64,000 bases of DNA from Catenaria anguillulae PL171 (lineage: Eukaryota > Blastocladiomycota > Blastocladiomycetes > Blastocladiales > Catenariaceae), in the NCBI GenBank assembly GCA_002102555.1, contig MCFL01000066.1:1-64000 (forward strand). Reading direction: 5' to 3'. The stretch's first letter is position 1. Each line of letters opens with the position of its first letter. The notes under the pieces were generated by a model that ran no database searches, had not been told where the DNA came from, and was given only the letters and a program-made list of their open reading frames with translations. The position numbers were made by a program, and so were the translations under genes. This document shows positions 22,210 through 34,281 of the stretch, piece after piece.

Positions 22210-23660
22210 TCAAACAACACCTGACTCTTCAAACCCCAGGCACCGTTGTTCCCACCACATGCTGCATCCCCTGCCTGCCACCCTGTCCTTGCTGCTGTCC
22301 CGCGCTCTGCGCTTGTTTTCCACCCCCGCCAAACCCTCTTCCAGCTGCCGCCGACTTGCCACGGCCGCAGTGGACCGTCCGTGGTCGCCCGACTCGGACG
22401 CAACGCCATGCATCATGAGGCCAACAAACGCGCGCTCAATTTCTGGATACCGCCCGCCCAGCACCGCCACGACATTGTCGAGCGTGGTCTGGCGCGACTG
22501 CTGGCGGGCATTGAATGCTTTCACGTTGGTGAGCAGCGACGTGAATTCGTCGTATGAGAGCGTGCGGCGTGCGAGCCGGAAAAAGTCGCGGCCGTCCACT
22601 GAAGTGCCGGTGGCGTGTTGATGGTGAGATGGCGGGGTGGCTGGGACGACGGTTTCTGTGGCAGATGTGGCTGGATATGGAGGAGGAGGAGGAGGCGGGC
22701 GGATGGGTATGGGTGTGTTTGAAGAGGCAAGACGTGTGGATGTTGTGGTGGTCGTGGGGTATGGTTGGTAGACTTCTGTGCGTGGGCGCGAGGGAGCAGT
22801 GGGCAAGTGGTCCTTGGATTCAAAGCCCGTGGTGATTGGTGCGCCGGATTCGCTGAGCGGCGGCCCGGGCGGGACGTTGTCGCACGCAGCGCGCGCAGCG
22901 AGTTGGCAGGTGAAGGTGATCGGCTTGTGCGGTAGGCGGCGCCAGTACGCGAAACCGATGTGGGCGAGCGCGGGCTGCGAGGGACTGCGTGGGTGGAGAA
23001 GCGGGACGAGGAAGGTTGCTGTTGTTGTTGGTGGCGGTATGGTTCAATCTATTGTGGCACCACAAACAGATCAGACACAGGTGATTCAATGGGAAACGAG
23101 GTCTTGTGTATGTACGGATTGCTGGTGATGCGAATGGTCCAGTCCGGACGAATCCCCGCCATGATACCCAAGCCCACTCACACTCGCACTGGGCTTTCTC
23201 AGGATTTCGGCCACCAGCGGCTCGTCTTCAACAAAGGAATCCATCTGCTGCCTGACAGAGTACATTTTGCGAATGACCGAGGCGAGATCCGCATTGCGCT
23301 TTTCCGCGGCGGCCACGTCGTGCTCGAGACTCGAGATGCGCAGGGCGAGTTCCTGCACGTATGCGTCGCGGCGGGCAAGGTCGGTACGCAGGTCGAGGAT
23401 GACTTGGTCCTTGGCAGACACCATTTCCAGAAACGACGAGCGCGTGTGCTGGAGGGCAGAATCAAAGGCGCGCTCGAGGTCGTCGGCCGGATCCCGATCC
23501 CTGTCGTCGGGTGCGGCTCTGCCCTCTGCGTTTGCGACGAGCGTGTGGTGGTGATCACCGTCCGGTCAAGCATGTGGTCACGGTCCCTGGGATGCGTGTG
23601 AAGGGGATGGGCAGGTGGCAGCATATTGGCATTCCGAACGTGGGGATGAGAGGAATGCAT
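22210..23660 (-). CDS. At4g15545-like coiled-coil protein
   Basis: Matches a eukaryotic family of unknown function known from the plant protein At4g15545. Exon 1 begins near the ATG at 23660 with a His/Pro-rich stretch, then a coiled coil (DDLERAFDSALQHTR, LDLRTDLARRDAYVQELALR, ISSLEHDVAAAEKRNADL, VRQQMDSF). An intron ends at an AATAG acceptor near 23056; the next exon has poly-Gln and a basic Ser/Arg/Pro linker. The conserved C-terminal domain follows: GRDFFRLARRTLSYDEF, LLTNVKAFNARQQSRQTTLD and the final short helix, corresponding to the family's FFRQAR..LSYEQF signature. Frame changes occur near 23490 and 22820. The function is not known; the C-terminal signature makes the family assignment fairly secure. 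Confidence 0.65.
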
Positions 23661-23949
23661 TGAATTGGAATTGAATCAGGCTCTTTGTCTAGTCTTGCAA
23701 TTGCATTTAGGATTACCGGTAGGATGCATTGATAAATCAAGATCGTGATCATGAGAATCCGTCCTTCCGAGCTCAATGGAAGCATCAGGTCAAATGCAGT
23801 CGAAGCACATTGAGACTGTTCACGTGATGTCAGCCCACGATGGCGGCACTTGACGCGCCTCTTCCCGCATAGGCCATCGGAAAAGCAAATGGGAATCCAG
23901 GTCATGCGAACAACGATGTTCTTTTTTTTTTCCAACGAACTGCAATGGA

Positions 23950-25232
23950 ATGCAAGTCAACATCATGTCATCGTCATCCTCATCATCGCCACTCCCAACA
24001 ACAAGGCCAAAATTCAATGGCGCGCCAACCAAACCCCAACTCGCCTCGGCCACCAAGCCCCTGGCGCTGACTCCGCTCCTGTCGGACCTGTGGCTGCTCG
24101 ACCGCCTCACCTACAAGTCCACCTACACCACAGGCCGCATGCCGCACATGCACAAGCTGGCCGCCGTCCGCCGCACGCTCCGCCGTCTCTCAACACACAT
24201 TCGCCTCGACGCCGCACTCGCCACCATCCTGGTACACAAGCCCGTGGTGGATCCAGCAGACGTGGCCGTGTTTCTCAAGAGTGGATCAAGGTGTCCAAAT
24301 TGCTGCCTGTGATTCAGCGCGTCGCAAGGGCGGCGAGTTTGGCACTCATCGCAGAGTTGGGCGCTGGTCGATATGTTGCGTTTTGCATTGTGACGGTGGC
24401 CATCTTGGCCAGGGTCGAGCGGGTGGCGGCGTTTATTGCCTCAGAGATGCGGGCGCCATATGTGCGGTTTCGCAACATGTTACCTGTACGCACACAATCC
24501 TTGCTTTGCATTTTTTTTTGCGGGGGCGGCGAGAGTGACTGACACGTTACGACAGGCCGACATCGCAAAGACACTCCCGACCTCACTCGACCGTAGGCAA
24601 CAACCATCAAAGTCACCTGGCGCTGGTGACCTCGTTGACCAATCTCAAGTCATTGACCGATCCACACTCACCGCCACACCTTCCTCCTCCGCCGCTTCCC
24701 CCGCCGCGAGCGAATCTCACGATGTTGTCATGGACGACATCACTTCCTCTAACCCTTGGGCATCCTCCACCGATACATCCACGCTCGACACTCTGGAACC
24801 TGCCCCCTCGAAAACGACTTTCACATCCAAACCCAAACGCCCCATTTCTCGTGCCGATTCTGACGACGACGACGACAGCCACCAGGTTGCATCTCATGTG
24901 CCCGTCTCTGTCGTTGCGCTAGACGGCCTGCCTTCCTTCTTTGACCCACAGCCTGTAAAGGCAAAGACCAGTGCCGTCCAGTCGACGTCAAGCCGCCAAC
25001 AAAGAAGGCGCGCAAATCGGATTCGGACGAGCTCGACGACATGTTTGCTACGATTGATGCAAACGCTACTACTGGAAGGAAATTGGTCAAGAACAAGGTC
25101 AAGGCGGCTGCGATCCCAGAACCAGTAGGCAAGGTGAACAAGAACAAGGTCAAGAAGGCGGCCAGGTCAACGAGCAAGTCGGCAGCAAAGGGCAAAGATG
25201 AGATTGATGATTTGTTTGGATCCTTGTTCTGA
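23950..25232 (+). CDS. Possible NEPRO/Rmp1-like nucleolar protein
   Basis: N-terminal helical domain: LLSDLWLLDRLTYKS, HMHKLAAVRRTLRRL, then WIKVSKLLPVIQRVARAASL and a hydrophobic helix GRYVAFCIVTVAILARVERV. This pattern (leucine-rich helix, Arg-rich helix, W[IV]xxxKLL helix) resembles the N-terminal domain of nucleolus and neural progenitor protein and RNase MRP Rmp1-like proteins, which act in rRNA processing. An intron with GTACGC donor follows RNMLP and ends at GACAG before ADIAKTL, phase 0. The C-terminal half is Ser/Asp-rich, then lysine-rich, ending DEIDDLFGSLF. Frame changes lie near 24270 and 24990, one base missing in each. The start may be ATG 23950 or 23965. The family call is tentative. 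Confidence 0.5.
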
Positions 25233-25737
25233 TTGCGTCAAATAATACCCGAATCCATTCTTTGCATCTGCAACGGATTCGACCATGCTCTTTGCACGGT
25301 ACGAGCATGAGCAAGAGCGTGCGGGCAGCGGCGGATGTGCATCCAAAGAGTCGACGAATGTTGTGCGTATCCAAACACAGCATACCTGGTATGCTCTGTG
25401 TGGTCCTTGTCTGACTTGCAAGGGGTGTGGCGATTCCGCTTCTGCTCATTCTGAGGCGGCTTTCTTCTTCCGAAGCCAAACCTTGGGTTCGAGCTTATAC
25501 CATGCGCATGATGCGCTTGCAGGGAAGCGGCGGCCATGTCAATCCTCGACGAACATTTGGATAAAGAGCGCATACGAAAGAGCTCCATGGCATGTAGAGA
25601 ATATAGGTAGAGGGCGTATTCAAAAGAAAATGGAACCAACAGCGAGAACATCAAACTTGACATGGACGAGAGAAAAAATCAATCAACAATCGACAGATAC
25701 CAAAGAAAGCAAACCAACGCCATACGACCACGGCTGG
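25233..25737. other. 3' spacer between convergent genes
   Basis: About 500 bases between two convergent genes (nucleolar-like protein on plus, SET2 on minus). No coding signal on either strand; it should contain both 3' UTRs. Confidence 0.5.
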
Positions 25738-28700
25738 CTACGACTCATCAACCTTACCTACGGGACCCACACCAGCACCACTAGAGGCGACGGCCGCAGC
25801 TGATGCTGCCTTGGCCGCTTTCTTGTGCCGATGCACCATCACCTCCACCTTTTGCTTGACATAGTCCTTGACCTTCTTGACCACGTCATCGGGCAACACA
25901 CCCTTGTCGTCGTGATTCTTGACCGACTTTTGTCGCGCAAGAATCTCGTGCGCCGTGTCTCGGGCAATCTGCTTAAAATCTTCCTCTCGCTCGAGCGGAT
26001 GCGTGGGCAATGCCGCCACAGCGACGTTGGTTGACGCGTTGGATGGCGGCGACGCAGATCCCGCCGACGTTGGCGTGGGCAACACCACGGCCGAAGCGGC
26101 GGAAATCTCAGTGCTGAGTTTTGACGGCGAGCGACGCGGCCGATACTTTGTGAGTTGCTGGACAACGAGCTGCTTAATCCCGGCCCGATACCACTCTGGC
26201 AAATTGGACTTGCTCGACTTGCTGCCTGTCGCTGCTCCCGATCCGCTTGCAGGCGACGCAACCGCCAAGGCAGACGAAGTGCTCGTTGACGCAGGTGAAT
26301 CCGACCATCCGCCCACACTACTCTCCCTCTCCCTGGCTCGATCCCGCTCGCGGTCGCGCTTGCTCGAACTCGCACTAGACGACGTCGCCATCCGTTCCAT
26401 GCGCCTGCGCCTCTCCTCCTCCTTTGCCTTTTCCGCTGCCTCCCTTGCCGCCACCGCCTTTGCCCGCTCAACGCGCTCGGCCTCTTCCCTTGCCGCCTCC
26501 ACCACCGCCATGACGCTTTGCATGCCGGCCCCTCCACCAGGCATCATGGCGGCACCCATGGCACCCTGCTGCTGCATTTGCGCAACGGCTGGATGCACGC
26601 CCGGTGGCGGTGCGGGCGGCTGATGCACGGGAATGCCCAAATCGGCAACGTGTGTGGCCGTCATGTTGGGCCCTAATTCCCAGCGGGTTTCGTTGGTCAC
26701 TGGGTGGAAAAAGTAGACGAGGCCAGCGATGGGAGCGTGAGCGAGCGGGTATGCACGCCAACCGGTGAGTGGTGGGACGCGTGGGGCAGGAAGCGGGCGA
26801 GGAGGAACCGAGCCGGGTGGATTTGGGCCGTGTGGGTGGAACCGCGACAGACCAAGCGGGTTGAGCGTGGGTTTTGAAGTGGAAGGAGCTGAGGATGCGG
26901 GCGATGAAGAGTAAGGCTGTGGCGACAAGGTCGCGGCACGGAACCTATCGGCAGCCGCTGCAACCGACTGCGATGCTGTGGATCCGCCCGCCGACCATGG
27001 CGGTGTTGCAACTGATCCGCCCGTTGGTGTTGTGGAACTGGACCCGTTGACCGAACCTTGCAACGAGTGCATGCTGCCTGCGCCAGCAAGCTTTGGGATT
27101 TCCCACACCTCCTCCAACGCCGACCATTTCGCAACCAGTGTTTTGGCCGTGGTCGCAATCCAGTCGTCCGTGTGCTCGGCGGCCACGTGCTCGACAAATG
27201 CAAGTAACCCGGGCTTGCTGACCGTGTTGCGCTTTGAAATGGGCAGGCGATCGCACAAGGTGAGCACTTTGCGAGCAATCGGGACACGATCTGGGTCAGC
27301 AGAGAGTGCCGGAAGTGGGTTTGTTGCGGGATTGGCGGTGACTGGGAGTGACGAAGTGGAAGGGGCGAGCGACGAGGATCGTGAATGGCTGCTGTTGATC
27401 TCGTCGAGCGGTGGGGTTCGAGAAAGCGAGCGGGAACGCGATCTGGATCGCGAATCGGGTAATCGGGACGAGTAGGTGTGCACGTCGACGAGCTGGCGGC
27501 CGCGACTTTGGACCCCGTCCGTAGCCGTGGACGATGACGACGGCACAGGTGGTGCGATTTGATCAACCACAACGTCCATCTTGTCTCGATCGCCTGCAGC
27601 CTCTTCTTCTTCTTCGTCTACAACGGGCGAAACAACGAGCGCAGCCCGCAACATACTCAGCAGCGCTGCTCCGACCTTGGGCACCCGCACAAGCGCCTTC
27701 AATACGGCCGACTCGGCACTGCCGCCGTTGCCAACCAACCGATCCACATCGCGCTTCAACCGGACCAAATCGGGCACGCCGCCGTGGAAATCGGGCATCC
27801 AGGGGCCAATCACACGCCGCAAACTTGACTCGTCGAGCCCACTCAACATGCCTGGCAACATTCGGCGCGCCTTGTTCTTCTTTGCCAACTTGCCCCGAAT
27901 GCCCCTGCCCCGGACCCTCTTTCGCCCACTACGCGACATCTCCACGCCGTCGTCGTTGTCGTCATCATCGTCCGCACTCGTCTCGCCCTCGGACGAACTC
28001 TCCTCCTCCTCCTCAGACTCTTCAAGCACCTCGCCCTGCGCCACGGCAATCAAACTTGCCTCCAGCGCCTCTGCGGCCTTTTCGTCCTTGCTGCGGCCAA
28101 TGAACCCAGAGCACACGTCCTCGCCGCAAAAGCACGGCTGCGCCTCGTTGCCGTACCGCTCAAACTGGTAATCAAACGTCAGCTCCTGGCCGCGCTTGAC
28201 ACTGCGTGTCGTAAACAAGCCAATGCGTAACTTTCCGCCCACGACCCACTTTTGCGTCGCACAGTTTGGACGGCAACTATGGTTGATAAACCTTGCGAGG
28301 CCCCCGCGCTTTTGCGCATCGATGAGCTGGTCGCCCTGCAACGCCATAAAGTAAAAATGCTTACACCCTTCCAGAGCATACTGCTTGGCACGGCGTAAAA
28401 ACCTTTTGCGCGTGATCACGTCGCCGACGTATTCGAGGACAAATGTGTTGGGGGCCAAATCGGCCAGCGACCGGATGCCAAATCCCTTGGGGCCCGCATC
28501 AAACACTTCGACGGGTGCATAGTCGCGCGTTTGAAACCGGCGGTTGCGGCAGTGTCGGCCAACGGGCACGTGCCTGCGCGGCATTCGATGAACATGAGCC
28601 GGTTGATGCATGAGGTATCGGACCCACATGCCTTATCGATGTTGTCTTTGCCTTGATAGGGAGAGCGAGCGTCAGATTCCAAGTTCAGGCGGGGTAGGAG

Positions 28701-29706
28701 AAGGGTGCAATGAAAATCCATGTGTACCTGGTCGGTAATGACACGAGCAAGGGAAATCCTCGGCGTCCTCTGCCAACCCCAACCGCGAGCTCTGATAATG
28801 GTTTTCGGCAATGTGCGAGTAGGCTTGCATGGCGCCGTGCTCGGCGGGCGTCCGTGGATTGTACGGGTCAGTCGGCTTGAGTGGAAACCCGTCGGGCCCA
28901 AGCACAAGCAGAGAGTTTGTGGCTGCGGCCGCCGACGGTGGCGACAATGACTCGGAGGTGGCGGGTGGCGGCGGGTAAGAGTGCACAAGTAGGTCGGCGG
29001 GCGCAGAGTGAGGCCTTGGGACCGGGTCGGGCACGGTGGATGTGGATGTGGGTGCGGGAGGAGGAGGAGGCGTGGTCGCGGAGAAGGCTGAGATGGGCGG
29101 TGGTGGCGGCGGGCGTATAGGAGAGGTGGGCGCCAAATCATGTGCGAGATCGGCCATGACGATATCGCGGGGCTCTGAGCTTGCGGCGACATGGGGCAGG
29201 GGAGAGTGTGGGGATTTCGGAACCGTTATGGATGGCGCTGGCTTTGGGGGTGCGTGTGCTCCTGAAGTCGGTGGGGATTGTCGCGACGCTGACTGAGGTT
29301 GAGACGATGCGAGAGGTTGAGGAGATGCGAGAGAAGCGGGTATCGAGAGTTTTGGCGGGGCGGCGGGTGAGCCAGCGGGCGAGCTGGATGCTGAGAGCAA
29401 GAGCGTCGACGATAAAGAAAAGATTGGCCATGACGCAGCAGCCTTTGCCGCTGTTGATTGGGCAGATGCTGGTGCTGGACCAGCTGAGGATGCGGTTGGT
29501 GGTGGAGCGTGTGTCGTTGAGGCCGCTGGAGCATGGTGCGGCAAACAAGATCCGTGGCCATGGCCGTGGCCGTGGCCGAGCATGGTGTGTTGATGATGGC
29601 TGTGACCAGAAGTGTGGTGTCGCGAGTGAGCGGATGATGCGGGAGCGGTACTAGTAGCAGAAACTGGCGGCTGAGCGGGTGCAGCGGGCGGTCCCGTGGG
29701 CGGCAT
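25738..29706 (-). CDS. SET2: SET2 histone H3 lysine-36 methyltransferase
   Basis: Methylates H3K36 co-transcriptionally while bound to phosphorylated RNA polymerase II. About 1,300 residues. The N-terminus is Ser/Pro/His-rich; the ATG at 29706 (MPPTGPP) is the first in frame, though an upstream exon is possible. A 76-nt intron 28652-28727 splits the AWS domain. Then: AWS cysteines (CGSDTSC, ECRAGTCPL), SET core (GPKGFGIRSL, LEYVGDVIT, RFINHSCRPNC, ELTFDYQFERYG), post-SET CFCGEDVC, a long Arg/Ser and acidic linker, a WW domain (LTGWRAYPL..YFFHPVTNETRWE), a charged coiled coil, and a C-terminal SRI domain (FKQIARDTAHEIL..VVKKVKDYVKQKV). One base is missing near 28565 inside AWS. All catalytic motifs are present. 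Confidence 0.93.
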
Positions 29707-30253
29707 TATTGTCACAGTGTCCGAAGCCGAATCCGATCGCTTGATCTCGCTGGATGTGGAATCCAATCTGGAAGGATGCCTGGATGAGCTGTTGTTCTTT
29801 TGGCAGCGAGTGGGGGGGGGGGGGCTGAGACGGGGATCCGGACACAGAGTCGGCCCAGGCTAAATCCGTGTGTGAGCTTGGCGTGTCGTGGATGCGTTGC
29901 GCAGAGTGTTGCTGGTGCAATATTACGAAACTGGGTAAGAATGCTTGCCGTGGGAATGGTAATGATGAACAATTGCGATCGAAAGATGTTGACCGAGACT
30001 TTCAATTGCGGGTGGTCGACCGCCGATCCACCTTTCTTCCTTTCTTGACAGCTCGCGTTCCGACTGACATCGCCTGATGTCCTCACCCAAGCTTGCAAGC
30101 TTTGGTAGCATGCATTCAAGAGCGCGAGACAAGTGCTGGTGAAACATGCGCCAATAGACCATTCCAACGGCTCTTCAGCTAGGGACTTGTATAAGTAAAG
30201 TATCATTTATCAATCCACAACACCTGCTCCAAAACTGGTGCAAAACTGTCTCC
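29707..30253. other. Intergenic, SET2 upstream region
   Basis: No gene supported. It holds the poly-G tract and possibly an upstream SET2 exon. Minus-strand open frames here lack coding bias. The tyrosinase gene's 3' end borders it at 30254. Confidence 0.4.
29812..29824. repeat. Poly-G homopolymer run
   Basis: About 13 consecutive G, upstream of SET2. Its exact length is uncertain by nature; if an upstream SET2 exon exists, this tract would complicate its reading. Confidence 0.8.
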
Positions 30254-31919
30254 TCACAATGCCATGGCGGCTACCACCGCCAACAACATACATGCAGTAG
30301 CAGTTGAGCCAGCAACCACCGCCGCCCCACTCGTCTTGACCTGCTCACTGCCCTTTTCCTTGGCCCCCTCCTCGCTCTTCTTTGCCTGCTCCACCACCTC
30401 TGGAATCTTGCTGTCACTGCCATCGTCCTTAACCTCGGCCTCAACAAACTTGCGTGCCCTGCTGACCAGCTCCTGCACCGACGGAATCAGCTCGGCAATC
30501 TTTTCCGTCACCTCGGGCGTTACCGTCACATTGCCACCGGCGGCGCCCAGCCGCTCTTGCACCTTTTCAAGCAAGCCCTTGGCAATTGCATTCATCTTTG
30601 CCTCTGCCTTGCGCACCTTTTCCACCGCCACGTCCTTGGGCACCATGGGCATGAGCTCGGCAATCAGGTCTTCGGGCATGGCTTCGACACCTTGAATCAC
30701 GCTCGTCTTTTCGTCACTTGCGCCATCCTCACCAGTGCCTGGCGCGGGTTGGGTCGAGTTGGTGGTGGTCACGGGTCCAGAAAGTTCTTGGAGCAGGCGC
30801 GATGCGCGCTGGGCACGTGGGGCATTGCCGTTGACGGCATCATACCGGTAGCACAGCCGTTGTTGGTAGTAGAGCATGTCGCGGTTCGTGTACCGCGACT
30901 CGTACAAGACTGTCCCGGCTGACGCAACAACACGCAGCTCCGAGGGGTCGGTTTCTAGGTTGACAAAGTTGCGAGCTGACAGGCCTTGCCAAGTACTGAG
31001 GCCATGAGTACACAAGGCGATGGTCAGATTGGGATTGTAAAATGATTGGCAAGGGACATAAACAGACGTACGCCCAGAGAAGGTCAATGTATGCATGATG
31101 AAGCCAAAAGACCGGGTCGGCTGGCGAAATGGACGGGTTGCCCTGCAACACATTATGTATGTGTGAGACATGATTAACGATGATGAACATGGCGGCAACT
31201 TGAATAAAGAAAAACATACCATATGCCCGCCAATCAACCCATGGTAACTGTTGTGCGGCACAATCTCAATCACGCCGCTCATTTCGCCAAACGTCTCAAA
31301 CCCACGCAACGCCGCCGCCATACTCGCCGATCCGGGGATCCAATTAAACCTACCGCCGTCCCGCGACTTGCTGGCCGCCGCGTCACTGGGCGGCCAGAGT
31401 CGTCCGTGAGCCCTGGAACGGCGCAGATAGCGGGCCGGAGCGCATCAGACCAAGCCCGTCGGCAGTAAAGATGGACGACGAAAGCGGCGCGCGCGAGTCG
31501 GCGAGCTCGTCCCAGTAGGGTAAGGCGGTGACGGCCGGGTTGGCGCGCACCAGTTCTTGTTCAAAGTCGACGAGCATGGCGCGATGCATGGGAAGAAATT
31601 GAGTCGTCTGCATGGGGGTAAAATGCAAGTGTCAGCTTTGGAAAACCATGACAGGGGTCTGTGGCGGAAGTGAGACAAAATGTGGTGTAAATACCATGTG
31701 ATATTGCATCCCGTCGCGATGCCGCCTCGTCAACCGATCCATGGATCCATTGCGCTTCATGGTCATGATGGCCTGTGCAAACGCCTGGCGCTCCTGGCGC
31801 GACAGCGACGAAAACGGCCGGCGCACGCGGATTCCCGCACGACAAGCCCCAGTTTGTTGGGCGTTGGCGAGGGCAACGAGCGCGATGAAGGTCAACAGGA
31901 GGCAGGTAGGAGAACGCAT
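30254..31919 (-). CDS. Secreted, probably GPI-anchored tyrosinase
   Basis: Binuclear copper oxidase that hydroxylates phenols and oxidises diphenols, supporting melanin-type pigments. ATG 31919 starts a signal peptide (LLLTFIALVALANAQ). Exons: 31695-31919, 31220-31607, 31072-31142, 30254-30995; introns of 76-87 nt, all GT..AG. Copper A: the His in DGMQYHM followed by QFLPMHRAMLVDFE. Copper B: PHNSYHGLIGGHM and SPADPVFWLHHAYIDLLW; the introns cut exactly between these motifs. After the core comes a Lys/Glu-rich helical stalk and a hydrophobic C-terminus (VAGSTATACMLLAVVAAMAL) preceded by small residues, typical of a GPI signal. One base is missing near 31400. The conserved copper histidines I looked for are visible. 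Confidence 0.9.
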
Positions 31920-32518
31920 GATGATGATGATGAGATGGGAGTGTGATGTGGGAATGGTGTATCGGTCTACGTGGAGGTGATTGAATCAATCAATCTGTTG
32001 GGGAGCTGTGCGATACAAAGTGGCCGTGGGATCTGGTGAGGTTTTGTACGCGACGCCAGGTGCGCTACTTTCCACCGAGTGCGGCTATTTTCAACTACAC
32101 TCACGGTATGGCATGGTGAAAACCACCTTCGTTGCCATGGCCGACAAGCACGCTCGGCTTCACTGCTTGTTCGCATTGAACAGTCAGGGCTGATGGATGC
32201 GCAGCGCGTCTGCGCCAACGTGGATGGTGCACAAACGCTGGGGCTGGCGATTTCTGCATGCACCAGGTTGCTGAACATAAGCAGCATATCATGAGCGAAG
32301 AAATAGCGCATAAGCTACCCCGCAAGCCGTTTGCGGCAATTAAACTCACGGGCGTATTGGTCCGCAGCAGCATGGTTCAAGGTCGCCCAGAGTGTGGGAG
32401 ATTCAGGGCTTCGTAGTTGGCCCCCACCTGCATGACGTGTTTGTCACTGTTTTCGTATCTATACCTTTCCATGTGCTGCTACCTCAATTCCCACAAATAC
32501 CACACTCGATCATGAATA
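31920..32518. other. Tyrosinase upstream region
   Basis: About 600 bases upstream of the tyrosinase start and downstream of the multi-span membrane gene's stop; both genes read on minus. No gene seen. It should contain the tyrosinase promoter. Confidence 0.4.
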
Positions 32519-33631
32519 TCAATCCCCAGTCATGCTTGACCGAACAACCTTCTCCTTTTCCCCTTCATCCACTCCGCCCGCCACTTTGACCACCTGCCCA
32601 ACCGTTGCATACCCACTCGACCCGCCACTCTGTACTCCAGCAGATGCCAGCGGCGTCGACATGATGATTGCCGAGGGAGTCGACGCCAGCCCATTCACAT
32701 TCAATTCCCTGACCCTCGACTCGCTCCTAGCCTTTTGTTCTACCAAGTACGCGTAGCTCAAAGTCGAGTTGACACAACACCACACAGACACGATAGTAAA
32801 GTACACGAGCTTCCACTCTTGCCACGGATACAGCCGACTTTCAAAGTGCATCCACATTGCCCAGCACGTGAGGAGGATGTTGGAGATGGCCGAAAAGCGA
32901 AACAGCGTGGTGAATTGCGGCAACGTGTGTCGGCGCGGGCTCAAGTGCAGCAGCATGGTTGATGACATGAAGAGCGGGAGCAAGGCGACAATGAATGTCC
33001 AGATTGCATTTTGGGATAGGCGGGATGGATCGTAGGTGACTGCGCAGTATCCTTCGGCATTGGTGAATACTTGCATGTGGGTCAGAAACCTGTGAACGGG
33101 AAGAGGGTTAGGTGCGCAAATGCGCTTGCGCTCGTCGGATATGCGAATACGCACAGGCCAGTGTTAATGAAACCGGGCAATTGGACAAGCATATGGAGTG
33201 CGTGCTTGGTATTCTTGGGGACACGCTTGGTCGAAATGAGATGCTTCACAAAGATGTTGTTAAATAACTGTGTCTGAAATACCAGATTCACTTTTTTTTT
33301 AATGTATGGCTTCGATCAGACCAAAAGTCGTTCACAACCCGAGGAGCCAACTGAAGGTGGAACTCATTCGCGTACATTGTGGCATCCATGTCACCGGTAG
33401 TGTGACTCTGAGAAACACAGTGACGTAGCAAATGAAAACACTGCTTGATTCGACCCGAATACCGACCGCTGAGCGCAAGACCAGTAGCGCCAAATTGGCC
33501 ATGCACAGCTTTCCGAGCAGCGTCCTGAGATACTTGTGTCGATAAATGCACCACCACAACGCGTATGCGAAAGAAAGGCCAAGCAGGACGCCGTGGAAAA
33601 TATCGGCAGTATCTGAGGGTGTCCTTGCCAT
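32519..33631 (-). CDS. Orphan multi-span membrane protein, paralogue A
   Basis: Three exons: 33376-33631, 33155-33290, 32519-33089. Introns 33291-33375 (phase 1) and 33090-33154 (phase 2). The short N-terminus MARTPSDTADIFHG leads into hydrophobic spans: LLGLSFAYALWWCIY, MANLALLVLRSAVG, TVFLRVTLPVTWMPQ, then the spans around QLFNNIFVKHL and HMLVQLPGFINTGL, IWTFIVALLPLFMSSTML, FRFSAISNILLTCWAMW and YFTIVSVWCCVNSTLSYAYL. About seven spans, with a ~90-residue cytosolic tail starting VEQKARSESRVRELNVNGL. No known GPCR signature (no DRY, NPxxY or opsin Lys) recognised. It is clearly homologous to the gene at 57993-59084, with both splice sites at the same residues and in the same phases. Function unknown; receptor or transporter possible. 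Confidence 0.8.
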
Positions 33632-34281
33632 TATTTTATTTGAATGTCGGGAGTAGGTTGCAGAGACTTGTTGCGGGCCATGCATGTATCAGCACACTGG
33701 AACTAACTTGCGTTTTCGCTTTGTTCTCACTGGCTGGTCAGTTCAATCACGAAGAATTGCTCACACTCTCGTGCAACGACTCATCACGGCGGTTGTATAG
33801 GGGACGTGAGAGGGCGCTCCTCAGAGAGATTCTTGGCTCTGACTCAGCGGCAGATTCGAGCTCCGCCTTTCTATTTCAATTTTTTGTTTTCCCATCGCAG
33901 TTGTGGGCAATGTTGCTTGCTCCTGAGCTTTCCTTTGCGGACAGAAGATCACCCAAATCGAAAGGCCTTCGAGAACGCCCTTCAGCGTGGCGTCGAAGAT
34001 TTCTAGAAGAACGGTGAGCTCACTTATGCCCTGCACTGACTCGGGAAATGAATTTTCCGACCTTGATTCCTCACGATGAGGCTTTCAAGGCGTCCTTTTT
34101 GAATCGCTCATCGAATCTTGCGTTCGATGATTTTCGATGCCAATTCCTTTTCAAGCGCCCTCTACGGACTGATACTTGCTATGTCAACTGGCGCTCAAGT
34201 ACCAAGCGTGCCCCCGCCTAGGATACTTCGTCGATTCTCCACACAATAACCACAAACGCGACCACCCATAGTAACGTCAAC
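33632..34281. other. Divergent intergenic region
   Basis: About 650 bases between divergent starts (multi-span gene on minus, type I membrane protein on plus). No coding signal; presumably both promoters. Confidence 0.4.

Noticed and set aside
25738-29706. Independent small gene for the Ser/Pro-rich frame at 28672-29706
   Set aside because: It ends inside the AWS cysteine motif at a canonical donor, and the next exon continues the domain; it is the SET2 N-terminus.
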